Shown in pieces: positions 8,146 through 16,782 of a stretch of DNA of 64,000 bases. Location: contig NZ_CANLTQ010000001.1 of assembly GCF_947494025.1 (NCBI RefSeq), forward strand, positions 434,001 to 498,000. The letters run 5' to 3'. This DNA comes from an uncultured Jannaschia sp. GTDB lineage: Bacteria > Pseudomonadota > Alphaproteobacteria > Rhodobacterales > Rhodobacteraceae. Both the position numbers and the translations under genes were made by a program. Position 1 is the first letter of the stretch, and the number at the start of each line of letters is the position of its first letter. The notes under the pieces are model-generated. The model searched no databases. It was not told the DNA's origin and was given only the letters and a program-made list of their open reading frames with translations.

Positions 8146-8940
8146 ATGCAGGGCAGCGCGAACCTCAACGTGATGATCAAGGCCGCCCGGAAGGCCGGAC
8201 GCAGCCTCGTGAAGGATTTCGGCGAGGTCGAGAACCTGCAGGTCTCCGCCAAGGGCCCCGGCGACTTCGTCAGCCGCGCCGATCGCCGCGCCGAGGAGAT
8301 CATCCGCGAGGATCTGACCGCCGCGCGTCCGAGCTACGGTTGGCTGGGCGAGGAATCCGAGCCGGTGGAGGGCAAGGACCCGACCCGCCGCTGGATCGTC
8401 GATCCGCTCGACGGGACAACGAACTTTCTGCACGGCATGCCGCACTGGGCCGTCTCCATCGCGCTCGAGCACAAGGGCGAGATCGTAATCGGCGTGATCT
8501 ACGACCCGGTGAAGGACGAGCTTTTCTACGCCGAGAAGGGCAACGGCGCCTGGCTCGACAATCGCACACGGCTGCGCGTGTCGGGCCGGACCTCCATGAT
8601 CGAGACGGTCTACGCGACCGGCCTGCCCTTCGCCGGCGGCAAGTACCTGCCCGCCGCGTTGCAGGATCTCGCCCGCCTCCTGCCCGCCTGCGCGGGCGTG
8701 CGCCGCTGGGGCGCGGCGTCGCTCGACCTGGCCTACGTCGCCGCGGGCCGCTACGACGGCTACTGGGAGCGCGGGCTGAAGCCCTGGGACATCGCCGCGG
8801 GCATCGTCATCGTGCGCGAGGCGGGCGGCTTCGTGGAGCCTCTGCGCAGCGGCCAGTCGATGCTCGAGGACGGGCAACTCGTCTGCGGGTCCGGCGCGAT
8901 CTTCGACCGCTTCGCCGCGATCATTCGCGAGCGCGACTAG
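8146..8940 (+). CDS. suhB: inositol monophosphatase family protein
   Basis: A Mg2+-dependent sugar-phosphate phosphatase of the IMPase superfamily, 264 residues. Metal-site motifs are visible: GEES (Glu of the first site), the DPLDGTTNF signature at about residues 85–95, and the second signature PWDIAAGIVIVREAGG near residue 210. The start ATG follows GGAGCGAGAG. It is the first of three same-strand genes with deoC and an aldehyde dehydrogenase, though the 76-bp gap to deoC leaves operon membership open. In E. coli SuhB also acts in rRNA antitermination; whether this one does is not visible. Confidence 0.92.
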   Translation: MQGSANLNVMIKAARKAGRSLVKDFGEVENLQVSAKGPGDFVSRADRRAEEIIREDLTAARPSYGWLGEESEPVEGKDPTRRWIVDPLDGTTNFLHGMPHWAVSIALEHKGEIVIGVIYDPVKDELFYAEKGNGAWLDNRTRLRVSGRTSMIETVYATGLPFAGGKYLPAALQDLARLLPACAGVRRWGAASLDLAYVAAGRYDGYWERGLKPWDIAAGIVIVREAGGFVEPLRSGQSMLEDGQLVCGSGAIFDRFAAIIRERD

Positions 8941-9016
8941 GCGCGTGCGGTTGTCAACGGATCGTCGCTGTGCAAGCGTTCCGCCGATTTCCCAGCCTGC
9001 GGACGACCGAAACCCC

Positions 9017-9973
9017 GTGACCCATCCGACCGACCTTTCCCGCAACGCGGGCCTGCCCTTCGACCCCGCATTGGTCGAGGCCGTGCGCGTGAACACCCCC
9101 GCCACGATCCGGCGTGCCGGCGGAATCGGCGCGCGGCGGTCGCTCAAGAAGGAGTGGCAGACAGCCTGGCTCGCCCGCGCGGTCTCGATGATCGACCTGA
9201 CGACGCTGGCGGGCGACGACACGCCCGGGCGCGTGCGGCGGCTCTGCGCCAAGGCGTTGGCTCCGGTCCGCGGCGACATCCTCCAGTCGATCGGCCTGCC
9301 CGACCTGACCGTCGGCGCGGTCTGCGTCTATCACGAGATGGTGCCGGTCGCGGTCGAGGCCTTGCAGGGACGGCTGCCGGTCGCCGCCGTCTCCACCGGC
9401 TTTCCGGCGGGGCTGTCGCCCTTCGGCATCCGCCTGAAGGAGATCGAGGCGAGCGTCGCCGCCGGCGCGACGGAGATCGACATCGTCATCTCCCGCCGGC
9501 ACGTGCTGAGCGGTGACTGGGCCGCCCTCTACGACGAGACGGCGCAAATGCGCGCGGCCTGCGGGCCGGCGCATATGAAGGCGATCCTTGCGACGGGGGA
9601 GCTCCAGACGCTTCGGAACGTCATGAAGGCGAGCTTCGTCACGATGATGGCGGGGGCCGACTTCATCAAGACGTCCACCGGCAAGGAGACCGTGAACGCT
9701 ACCCTGCCCGTCTCCCTCACCATGATGCGGGCGATCCGGGCCTATGAGGGGATGTCGGGCCACAAGGTCGGCTACAAGCCCGCGGGCGGCGTGTCGAAGG
9801 CGAAGGACGCTGTGACCTATCTGTCGCTCCTGAAGGACGAGCTGGGGGACCGCTGGCTGCGCCCCGATCTGTTCCGCTTCGGCGCCTCCTCGCTTCTGGG
9901 CGATATCGAGCGGCAGCTGGAGCATGCGGTGACGGGGCGATATTCGGCGGCGTACCGGCATGCGGTGGGCTAG
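9017..9973 (+). CDS. deoC: deoxyribose-phosphate aldolase
   Basis: Cleaves 2-deoxyribose-5-phosphate to acetaldehyde and glyceraldehyde-3-phosphate through a lysine Schiff base. The 318-residue product has the long DeoC form. It shows IDLTTLAGDDT (substrate aspartate region), the EIDIVISRRHVLSG block, and the Schiff-base motif DFIKTSTGK with a second lysine in GYKPAGGV. A GTG start at 9017 (VTHPTDLSRN) is preferred; an upstream GTG at 8945 would add 24 residues without similarity to the family. The following gene is an aldehyde dehydrogenase, which could remove the acetaldehyde product. Confidence 0.94.
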   Translation: MTHPTDLSRNAGLPFDPALVEAVRVNTPATIRRAGGIGARRSLKKEWQTAWLARAVSMIDLTTLAGDDTPGRVRRLCAKALAPVRGDILQSIGLPDLTVGAVCVYHEMVPVAVEALQGRLPVAAVSTGFPAGLSPFGIRLKEIEASVAAGATEIDIVISRRHVLSGDWAALYDETAQMRAACGPAHMKAILATGELQTLRNVMKASFVTMMAGADFIKTSTGKETVNATLPVSLTMMRAIRAYEGMSGHKVGYKPAGGVSKAKDAVTYLSLLKDELGDRWLRPDLFRFGASSLLGDIERQLEHAVTGRYSAAYRHAVG

Positions 9974-10048
9974 GAACAAGGGGGCGCCGCGCACGTTCGC
10001 GCCGCTCACCTCCCGCGTTCCCCGCAATATTTGGAAAGCAAAGACGAT

Positions 10049-12358
10049 ATGAGCGTGGCGGAGATTTTCGAAAGCATGGAATGGGGCCCCGCGCCCGAAA
10101 GCCGCGCCGAGGCCGATGCCTGGCTCGAGGCGCATGGCCGCAGGTTCGGACACTACATCGACGGGGCGCGCCGCGATCCGGGCGAGACCTTCGCGACGAC
10201 GAACCCGGCCACGGGCGAGACGCTGGCGGAGGTGACGCAGGGGACGGAGGCCGACATCGCCGAGGCCGTCGCCGCCGCGCGCCGGGCCGGGCGGGGCTGG
10301 GCCGCGACGGCCGACCATGACCGGGCGCGCGTGCTCTACGCCATCGCGCGGGGGCTGCAAAAGCACACGCGGCTCCTCGCCGTGCTGGAAACGCTCGACA
10401 CCGGCAAGCCGATCCGGGAGGCGCGCGACATCGACGTGGCGCTGGCCGCGCGGCATTTCTACCACCATGCGGGTCATGCCGAGCTGCGCGGCGAGACCCT
10501 GCCCGGGGCGGAACCCTGGGGCGTCTGCGGGCAGATCGTGCCGTGGAACTTCCCGCTGCTGATGCTGGCCTGGAAGGTCGCGCCAGCGCTCGCGATGGGC
10601 AACACGGTCGTCCTGAAGCCCGCCGAATGGACCCCGCTCACCGCGCTGGCCTTCGCGGATATCTGCGAGGGCGCGGGCGTCCCGCCGGGTGTCGTGAACG
10701 TCGTGACGGGAGATGGCGCGACCGGCGCGGCGCTGACCGCCGCCGAGATCGACAAGCTGGCCTTCACCGGCTCGACCGAGGTGGGGCGCATCCTGCGGCG
10801 GGAGACGGCCGGGCGCGGCATCGGGCTCACCCTCGAGCTCGGCGGCAAGTCGCCCTACGTCGTCTTCGAGGACGCCGATATCGACGGGGCGATCGAGGGA
10901 CTGGTCGACGCGATCTGGTTCAACGGCGGGCAGGTCTGCTGCGCCGGCGCCCGCTTGCTGGTGCAGGAGGGAATCGCGGCCGATTTCACCGCGCGGCTGA
11001 AGGACCGCATGGCGCGCATCCGCGTGGGCGATCCGCTCGACAAGTCGGTGGACATGGGCGCGTTGGTCCATGCCGAGCACAAGGCGCGCATCGAGACGCT
11101 GCTCGCGCGGACGTCCGGCAGCGTGCATCGCGGGACGGCGCCCGAAGGCTGCTTCCTGCCGCCGACGCTCGTGACCGACCTGCACGGGGCCGATCCGCTC
11201 ATGCAGGAGGAGGTGTTCGGCCCCGTCCTCGCGATGACGACCTTCCGCACGCCCGCCGAGGCGGTGCAACTCGCCAACGACACGGCCTACGGCCTTGCCG
11301 GCAGCGTCTGGTCGCAGGACATCGATGTTGCGCTCGACACCGCGCCGAAGGTCCGCGCGGGCGTGGTCTGGGTGAACGGCGCGAACATGCTCGACGCCGC
11401 CGCGCCCTTCGGCGGCATGAAGGAGAGCGGGTTCGGGCGCGAGGGCGGCATGGCGGGCCTGCAGGCCTATCTGCGTCCCGCCCGCGGCCCGCGGCTGGAC
11501 CGTCCCGCGAGGTTCGAGGCCGCGGGCCAACCGGCGGATGCGGTGGACCGGACGTCGAAGATGTATGTCGGCGGCAAGCAGGCGCGACCCGATGGCGGCT
11601 ATACCCGCCCTGTCGCCGGACCGAAGGGCATCGTGGGCGAGGTCGGCATCGCGAACCGCAAGGACCTGCGCAACGCCGTCGAGGCGGCGAACGCCGCGAA
11701 GGGCTGGAGCGGATCGCCCGGGCATCTGCGCGCGCAAATCCTTTACTACCTCGCCGAGAATCTCGCCGCGCGCGCGGCCGAGTTCGATGCCCGGCTCGCC
11801 GCGCAGACGGGGGGCGGACCGGAGGCGGAGGATGCGGTGCGGCACCTGTTCCGCTGGGCCGCCTGGGCGGACAAGCACGACGGCCGCACGGTCGGCACGC
11901 CGCTCGCGGGGCTGACGCTCGCGCTCAACCGGCCGATGGGGACGATCGTGGCCTTCGCGCCCGAGGAAGCCCCGCTCCTCGGCCTCGCGCAGATCGTCGG
12001 CGCGGCCTTGTCGGTGGGCAACCGTCTGGTACTGATCGCGCCGGAAACGGCGCCGTTGACGGCCACGGACCTTTATCAGGTACTCGACACGTCGGACGTG
12101 CCGGCGGGGGTGGTCAACATCCTGACCGGCGAGCATGCCGAACTTGCGGCGCAGGCGGCGGGGCACATGGACGTGGATGCGGTGTGGAGCTTCTCCTCCG
12201 CCGACATCTCCGCCAGCATCGAGCGGGAGGCGGCGGCCAACCTGAAGCGGACCTGGGTCAATCATGGCCACGGACGCGACTGGAACGCCGTTGATGCGCG
12301 GCCGTGGCTCGACCACGCGACCGAGGTGCAGACGATCTGGATTCCGTTCGGGACCTGA
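10049..12358 (+). CDS. bidomain aldehyde dehydrogenase (ALDH16 type)
   Basis: A 769-residue protein with one complete and one partial aldehyde dehydrogenase unit. The N-terminal unit (about residues 30–495) has IVPWNFPL, KLAFTGSTEVGR, the general-base LELGGKSP (Glu263) and the nucleophile motif FNGGQVCCAG (Cys297), so it should be active. The C-terminal unit starts at about residue 505 (KMYVGGKQA). It repeats the coenzyme-domain pattern (PMGTIVAFAPEEAP, AGVVNILTGEH) but lacks a catalytic Cys block. This layout is that of ALDH16. ATG 10049 was chosen over a TTG 18 nt upstream. Position right after deoC suggests acetaldehyde oxidation during deoxyribonucleoside catabolism (inference). Confidence 0.88.
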   Translation: MSVAEIFESMEWGPAPESRAEADAWLEAHGRRFGHYIDGARRDPGETFATTNPATGETLAEVTQGTEADIAEAVAAARRAGRGWAATADHDRARVLYAIARGLQKHTRLLAVLETLDTGKPIREARDIDVALAARHFYHHAGHAELRGETLPGAEPWGVCGQIVPWNFPLLMLAWKVAPALAMGNTVVLKPAEWTPLTALAFADICEGAGVPPGVVNVVTGDGATGAALTAAEIDKLAFTGSTEVGRILRRETAGRGIGLTLELGGKSPYVVFEDADIDGAIEGLVDAIWFNGGQVCCAGARLLVQEGIAADFTARLKDRMARIRVGDPLDKSVDMGALVHAEHKARIETLLARTSGSVHRGTAPEGCFLPPTLVTDLHGADPLMQEEVFGPVLAMTTFRTPAEAVQLANDTAYGLAGSVWSQDIDVALDTAPKVRAGVVWVNGANMLDAAAPFGGMKESGFGREGGMAGLQAYLRPARGPRLDRPARFEAAGQPADAVDRTSKMYVGGKQARPDGGYTRPVAGPKGIVGEVGIANRKDLRNAVEAANAAKGWSGSPGHLRAQILYYLAENLAARAAEFDARLAAQTGGGPEAEDAVRHLFRWAAWADKHDGRTVGTPLAGLTLALNRPMGTIVAFAPEEAPLLGLAQIVGAALSVGNRLVLIAPETAPLTATDLYQVLDTSDVPAGVVNILTGEHAELAAQAAGHMDVDAVWSFSSADISASIEREAAANLKRTWVNHGHGRDWNAVDARPWLDHATEVQTIWIPFGT

Positions 12359-12367
12359 GCGCCGGAC

Positions 12368-12628
12368 CTAGTTGAAGGTCCAGACCAGCACGGCAAGCAG
12401 CGTGATCGGGGCGACGTAGACGCCCAAGATCAGGCGGCGGATCAAACGCGGCTTGCGGTCGTCGAGCCCGTTTTTGACGTAGCGGTGCAGCGGCAGGGGC
12501 GGCCGGGTCCGCGCCCACTCCGCTTCCAGCCGGTCGCGCGCGCCGGCGCGGCACCAGAACCACAGGCAGACGGCGATCACCGTGAGGCCGACGACGATCA
12601 TCAGCACAAGGCGCAGGAGCGCGATCAT
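12368..12628 (-). CDS. small two-helix membrane protein, unknown function
   Basis: An 86-residue protein. The N-terminal helix, about residues 3–25 (MIVVGLTVIAVCLWFW), is followed by a charged loop with RDRLEAEWARTRPPLPL and a second hydrophobic helix near the C-terminus (LILGVYVAPITLLAVLVW). I do not recognise the family. It converges on the aldehyde dehydrogenase with only 9 bp between stops. It lies 22 bp downstream of another small membrane-protein gene on the same strand, so the two may be co-transcribed. Confidence 0.65.
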   Translation of the reverse strand: MIALLRLVLMIVVGLTVIAVCLWFWCRAGARDRLEAEWARTRPPLPLHRYVKNGLDDRKPRLIRRLILGVYVAPITLLAVLVWTFN

Positions 12629-12650
12629 CGCGTTCCACCCCCGGCGCGTC

Positions 12651-13016
12651 TCACCAGACCGCCTTCGACCAGTTGCGCGGCAGGTTCGCGAGCGAGAGCA
12701 CCATGACCGGTGCCCAGATCAGCGCCGAGCGCAGCGCGAGCGTCACGAAATGCCCCGGAGCCGCGTGCCAGACCGTCTCCACCGCCGCCCCGTAAAGCCA
12801 GACGAACGCCACCCCGGCGATCGCCGTCAGCACGAGGGCCGCGAGCGCGCCGTTCACCACGAGCCAGCCCGCCCCCTCGGGCAGGCAGCGGCCGATGAGC
12901 CACGGCACGAGCCATGCCACGGCGACGAGCGCGATCAGGGGGGCGATCAGGTCCAGCGCATGTCCTCCCGGAAACGATGCCCCGCACAGGATAGCTGCAC
13001 GGGGCGGAAGGTCCAT
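12651..13016 (-). CDS. small multi-pass membrane protein, unknown function
   Basis: About 121 residues if translation starts at the ATG at 13014–13016 (MDLPPRAAILCGASFPGG). Three or four hydrophobic helices follow: LIAPLIALVAVAWLVPWLIG, WLVVNGALAALVLTAIAGVAFVWL split in two, and LRSALIWAPVMVLSL. The product ends LPRNWSKAVW. The frame stays open to 13124, but that part overlaps the divergent deacylase and lacks membrane character. The start is uncertain. No family was recognised. Confidence 0.6.
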   Translation of the reverse strand: MDLPPRAAILCGASFPGGHALDLIAPLIALVAVAWLVPWLIGRCLPEGAGWLVVNGALAALVLTAIAGVAFVWLYGAAVETVWHAAPGHFVTLALRSALIWAPVMVLSLANLPRNWSKAVW

Positions 13017-13093
13017 GCCGATGGGCGGAATGGCATGGCAGCCAACGGCGAAGCCCGCCATCATGGCGGCACGAGCAACGGACGAGGCACGGT

Positions 13094-14362
13094 GTGGACA
13101 AGCTGTTACAAGACATCGAAGCACGCCGCGACGATCTGGTCGCGCTGACGCAGGAGCTTATCCGCGTGCCGACGCTGAACCCGCCGGGGCGGCACTACCA
13201 CGACATCTGCGCCCTCGTGGGCGAGCGGATGTCGCAACAGGGCTGGCAGGTGGAGATGGTCCGTGCGGCAGGCGCGCTCGGCGACAGCGACCGCTATCCA
13301 CGCTGGAACGTCGTCTGCCGGCTGGAAGGTCGCGGCCCCGGCGAATGCGTCCACTTCAACAGCCACCACGACGTCGTCGCGGTGGGCGAGGGCTGGACCC
13401 GCGATCCGTTCGGGGGCGAGCTCGCGGACGGCCGCGTCTACGGGCGCGGGGCCTGCGACATGAAGGGCGGCCTCGCCACCAGCATCGTTGCCGCCGAGGC
13501 CTTCGCGGCCGCCCGCCCCGACTTCCGCGGCGCCATCGAGATCTCCGCCACCGCCGACGAGGAATCGGGCGGCTACGGCGGCGTCGCGTATCTGGCGGAG
13601 CACGGCTTCTTCGACCCCGCACGGGTGCAGCACGTCATCATCCCGGAGCCGCTCAACAAGGACCGCATCTGCCTCGGCCATCGCGGCGTGTGGTGGGCGG
13701 AGATCGAGACCAAGGGCCGCATCGCCCATGGCTCGATGCCGTTCCTCGGCGATTGCGCCGTCCGCCACATGGGGGCGGTCCTCGACGAGATGGAGGCGAC
13801 GCTGTTCCCCCTTCTCGCCGGCAAGCGCACCGCGATGCCGGTCGTCCCCGAGGGGGCGAAGCAGTCCACGATCAACATCAACGCGATCCACGGCGGCGAG
13901 CCGGTGCAGGAGGCGGAGTATACCGGCCTGCCCTCCGCCTGTGTGCCCGACCGCTGCATCCTCACCATCGACCGGCGGTTCCTGATGGAGGAGGACATCG
14001 CCGAGGTGAAGGCGGAGGTGACGGCGATGATGGAACGCGTGCGCGAAAGCCGGCCGGGCTTCCGCTACGAGATTCGCGATCTGTTCGAGGTTCAGCCGAC
14101 GATGACGCCCGAGGACGCCCCTGTCGTGCGGGTTGTGGGGGACGCGGTGCGGCAGGTACTGGGCAGCGCGGCGGAGTTCGTCGTCTCGCCGGGCACCTAC
14201 GACCAGAAGCATATCGACCGGATCGGGCGGCTCCGGAACTGCATCGCCTACGGGCCGGGCATCCTCGACCTCGCGCACCAGCCGGACGAATGGATCGGCG
14301 TGGACGATATGATCGACAGCGGCCGCGTCATGGCGCTGGCGCTCGACGCGCTGCTCGACTGA
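13094..14362 (+). CDS. ArgE/DapE-family zinc deacylase (M20)
   Basis: A 422-residue metallopeptidase-fold deacylase related to acetylornithine deacetylase and succinyl-diaminopimelate desuccinylase. Visible metal-site motifs are HFNSHHDVV (His, with following Asp), VYGRGACDMKGG (bridging Asp) and SATADEESGG (catalytic Glu pair). The late ligand lies in SPGTYDQKHI and the dimerization lid between. The GTG start has GAGG 6 nt upstream. It is followed 68 bp later by a peptide-type ABC binding protein on the same strand, so the substrate may be an imported N-acyl amino acid or peptide (inference). The exact reaction is not determinable. Confidence 0.83.
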   Translation: MDKLLQDIEARRDDLVALTQELIRVPTLNPPGRHYHDICALVGERMSQQGWQVEMVRAAGALGDSDRYPRWNVVCRLEGRGPGECVHFNSHHDVVAVGEGWTRDPFGGELADGRVYGRGACDMKGGLATSIVAAEAFAAARPDFRGAIEISATADEESGGYGGVAYLAEHGFFDPARVQHVIIPEPLNKDRICLGHRGVWWAEIETKGRIAHGSMPFLGDCAVRHMGAVLDEMEATLFPLLAGKRTAMPVVPEGAKQSTININAIHGGEPVQEAEYTGLPSACVPDRCILTIDRRFLMEEDIAEVKAEVTAMMERVRESRPGFRYEIRDLFEVQPTMTPEDAPVVRVVGDAVRQVLGSAAEFVVSPGTYDQKHIDRIGRLRNCIAYGPGILDLAHQPDEWIGVDDMIDSGRVMALALDALLD

Positions 14363-14430
14363 GGAGGTGCAGAGGCGACTTGCCGCGCGAACGTCCGCGC
14401 GCCTAACGTGGCATCGACGGAACGAGAGGG

Positions 14431-15903
14431 ATGCCCATGCTCACCAGACCCATCGCCACGCTGCTCCTCCTCGCGACGACGGCGACGTCCGCGCTGGCGC
14501 AGCAGACCGACATCTCCATCGGCATGGTGCTGGAGCCGCCGAACCTCGACCCGACCGGCGGCGCGGCGGCGGCCATCGACGAGGTGGTCTACGCCAACGT
14601 GTTCGAGGGGCTGACCCGGTTCGGGCGCGACGGCCAGATCGAGCCGCTGCTCGCGACGGGATGGGAGGTTTCCGAGGACGGGCTCACGTGGACCTTCGAC
14701 CTCGTGGAAGGCGTGACCTTCCACGACGGCTCGGCGATGGATGCCGAGGATGTGGTCTTCACGCTGGACCGCGCCCGGGCGGCGGACTCGACCAACGCGC
14801 AGAAGGTGCTGTTCGAGGGGATCGAGAGCGTCGAGGCTTTGGATCCCGCGACGGTGCGGATCACGCTGGCGCAGCCCGACGGAAACCTGCCCTTCAACCT
14901 TGCCTGGGGCGACGCGGTGATCGTCGCGCCCGAAAGCGCCGAGGACAACGCCACGAACCCGATCGGAACCGGCCCGTTCCGGTTCGGGAACTGGGCGCAG
15001 GGCGACAGCGTGACGCTGGCGCGCTACGACGATTACTGGGGCGATCCGCCGGCGCTCGAGAACGCGACCTTTCGCTTCATCGCGGATCCGAACGCCGCCT
15101 TCGCCGCGATGATGGCGGGCGACATCGACGCCTTCCCGAACTTCCCCGCGCCCGAGACGCTGGCCAATTTCGAGGCCGATCCGCGCTTTTCCGTGATCGT
15201 CGGCTCGACCGAGGGGGAGACGATCCTCGCCATCAACAACCGCAACGTGCCCGATCCCCGCGTGCGCGAGGCCATCGCCCGCGCGATCGACCGGCAGGCG
15301 ATCGTCGACGGCGCGATGTTCGGCTACGGCACGCCGATCGGCACGCATTTCGCGCCGCACCATCCCGACTACGTCGACCTGACCGAGATGTCGGCCTTCG
15401 ATCCCGACCGCGCGCGCGCGCTGCTGTCCGAGGCCGGGGCCTCCGACCTTTCCCTGCGCCTCGCCCTGCCGCCGCCGTCCTACGCACGGCGTGGCGGCGA
15501 GATCGTGGCAAGCCAGTTTCGCGACGTGGGGATCGAGACGGAGGTGACGAATGTCGAATGGGCCCAATGGCTCGAGCAGGTGTTCAACGGCCACGATTTC
15601 GATCTCACCATCGTCAGCCATACCGAGCCGATGGACATCAACGTCTACGCCCGGCCGGACTACTATTTCGGCTACGACGATGCCGGCTTTCAGGACATGA
15701 TGACCCGGCTGGAGGCGACGTCGATGCCCGCGGAGCGCAGCGAGATCCTGAGGGAGGCGCAGGAGAAGATCGCCGCGGATTACGTGAACGCCTACCTGTT
15801 CCAGCTCGCCAAGACCGGCGTGGCGGATGCCAGGATCGAGGGGCTGTGGGCGAACGCGCCGACGCAGGCGAACGACCTGACCGAGGTGCGGTGGACCGAG
15901 TGA
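14431..15903 (+). CDS. ABC transporter substrate-binding protein, peptide/nickel (SBP_bac_5) family
   Basis: A 490-residue periplasmic binding protein with a signal peptide ending ATSALAQ. The family 5 landmarks are ISIGMVLEPPNLDPTGG near the N-terminus, EGLTRFGRDGQIEPLLATGWEVSEDGLTWTF (read in two parts), GTGPFRFGNW, and the FAPHHPDY region. GAGAGGG lies 5 nt before the ATG. No permease or ATPase genes lie beside it, so it is an orphan binding protein whose transporter must be elsewhere. The neighbouring deacylase hints at short acylated peptides as ligands (inference). Confidence 0.9.
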   Translation: MPMLTRPIATLLLLATTATSALAQQTDISIGMVLEPPNLDPTGGAAAAIDEVVYANVFEGLTRFGRDGQIEPLLATGWEVSEDGLTWTFDLVEGVTFHDGSAMDAEDVVFTLDRARAADSTNAQKVLFEGIESVEALDPATVRITLAQPDGNLPFNLAWGDAVIVAPESAEDNATNPIGTGPFRFGNWAQGDSVTLARYDDYWGDPPALENATFRFIADPNAAFAAMMAGDIDAFPNFPAPETLANFEADPRFSVIVGSTEGETILAINNRNVPDPRVREAIARAIDRQAIVDGAMFGYGTPIGTHFAPHHPDYVDLTEMSAFDPDRARALLSEAGASDLSLRLALPPPSYARRGGEIVASQFRDVGIETEVTNVEWAQWLEQVFNGHDFDLTIVSHTEPMDINVYARPDYYFGYDDAGFQDMMTRLEATSMPAERSEILREAQEKIAADYVNAYLFQLAKTGVADARIEGLWANAPTQANDLTEVRWTE

Positions 15904-15938
15904 GGCCCGGTCCTCGCCGCGCCCCCCGCGCGGCCTAG

Positions 15939-16652
15939 ATGCGGAGCATGCGTCTCAAAGCCGTTCTCGTCCTCCTCGCCGCGCTGGCCTTCGCTGTCTC
16001 GCCGCTCCTCAATCCGGGCTTCGGAGGCTACGACCCGTCGCAGTTTCCGGCCATCACGTCGGACCCGCCGATCATCCCGGCGGGCTACGCCTTCTCGATA
16101 TGGGGGGTGATCTATCTTTGGCTGGTCGCGATGGCGGGCTACGGGTTGTGGCGCCGGCCGGAGGATGCGGACTGGGACGCGACGCGATGGCCGCTGGTCG
16201 CGAGTCTCGGCATCGGGGCGGTCTGGCTTCCGGTCGCGATGATCTCGCCGCTCTGGGCGACGATCCTGATCTGGGCAATGCTGGGGACCGCGCTCGTCGC
16301 GCTTCTGCGGGCGCCATGGCGCGACCGGTGGCTGCTCGGTACGCCGGTCGGCCTTTACGCGGGCTGGCTCAGCGCGGCAGCCTGCGTGTCGCTCGGCGTC
16401 TTGCTCACGGGTTTCGCCGTGCCGCCCTTCGACGCGACGGGCTGGGCCATCGCGCTTCTCGGGCTTGCCCTCTGCATCGGCGTCGCGATCCTTCGGGCGC
16501 GGCCCTGGGCGACCTTCGGGGTGGCGATCGTCTGGGCGCTTCTTGCCGTGACAATGCGCAACGGGTTCGACCTCGTGGGGCTGTTCGCGATGGCGGCGGC
16601 GGTCGTGATCGCCGCCCTGACCGTCGTGCCGGGACGAAAGCGCCGCGTCTGA
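15939..16652 (+). CDS. TspO/MBR-related multi-pass membrane protein
   Basis: A 237-residue (or 234 from the ATG at 15948) integral membrane protein with about seven hydrophobic segments. The segment PPIIPAGYAFSIWGVIYLWL strongly resembles the TspO-like 'FSIWGVIY' signature in proteins related to tryptophan-rich sensory proteins. Beyond that, function is unknown; ligand binding of tetrapyrroles is known for true TspO but cannot be assumed here. A strong hairpin follows the stop codon, so this likely ends the transcription unit. Confidence 0.65.
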   Translation: MRSMRLKAVLVLLAALAFAVSPLLNPGFGGYDPSQFPAITSDPPIIPAGYAFSIWGVIYLWLVAMAGYGLWRRPEDADWDATRWPLVASLGIGAVWLPVAMISPLWATILIWAMLGTALVALLRAPWRDRWLLGTPVGLYAGWLSAAACVSLGVLLTGFAVPPFDATGWAIALLGLALCIGVAILRARPWATFGVAIVWALLAVTMRNGFDLVGLFAMAAAVVIAALTVVPGRKRRV

Positions 16653-16726
16653 ACCCGCACCGGAAGATGCGGTCGGCCGACCGGCGTGGGACGATCCGAT
16701 CGACCTGTCGTCCGGCGGCACGCCAA

Positions 16727-16755
16727 GCAGCCTCCGACCCATTGGCGGAGGCTGC
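16727..16755. terminator. hairpin between convergent genes, possible terminator
   Basis: A perfect 10-bp stem, GCAGCCTCCG (16727–16736) with CGGAGGCTGC (16746–16755), encloses a 9-nt loop. It lies between the TspO-like gene and the convergent SDR gene. It lacks a clear T-run on either strand, so its role as a bidirectional terminator is inferred from position and stability. Confidence 0.5.
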
Positions 16756-16782
16756 CGGCCTCTAACAAGGTTGCCGCATTCC

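Noticed and set aside
8945-9016. Upstream GTG start for deoC
   Set aside because: The 24 added residues lack DeoC similarity.
8954-12316. 1120-codon open frame on the minus strand
   Set aside because: It runs antisense to deoC and the ALDH16-type gene and has no recognisable domain; GC-rich DNA keeps such frames open.
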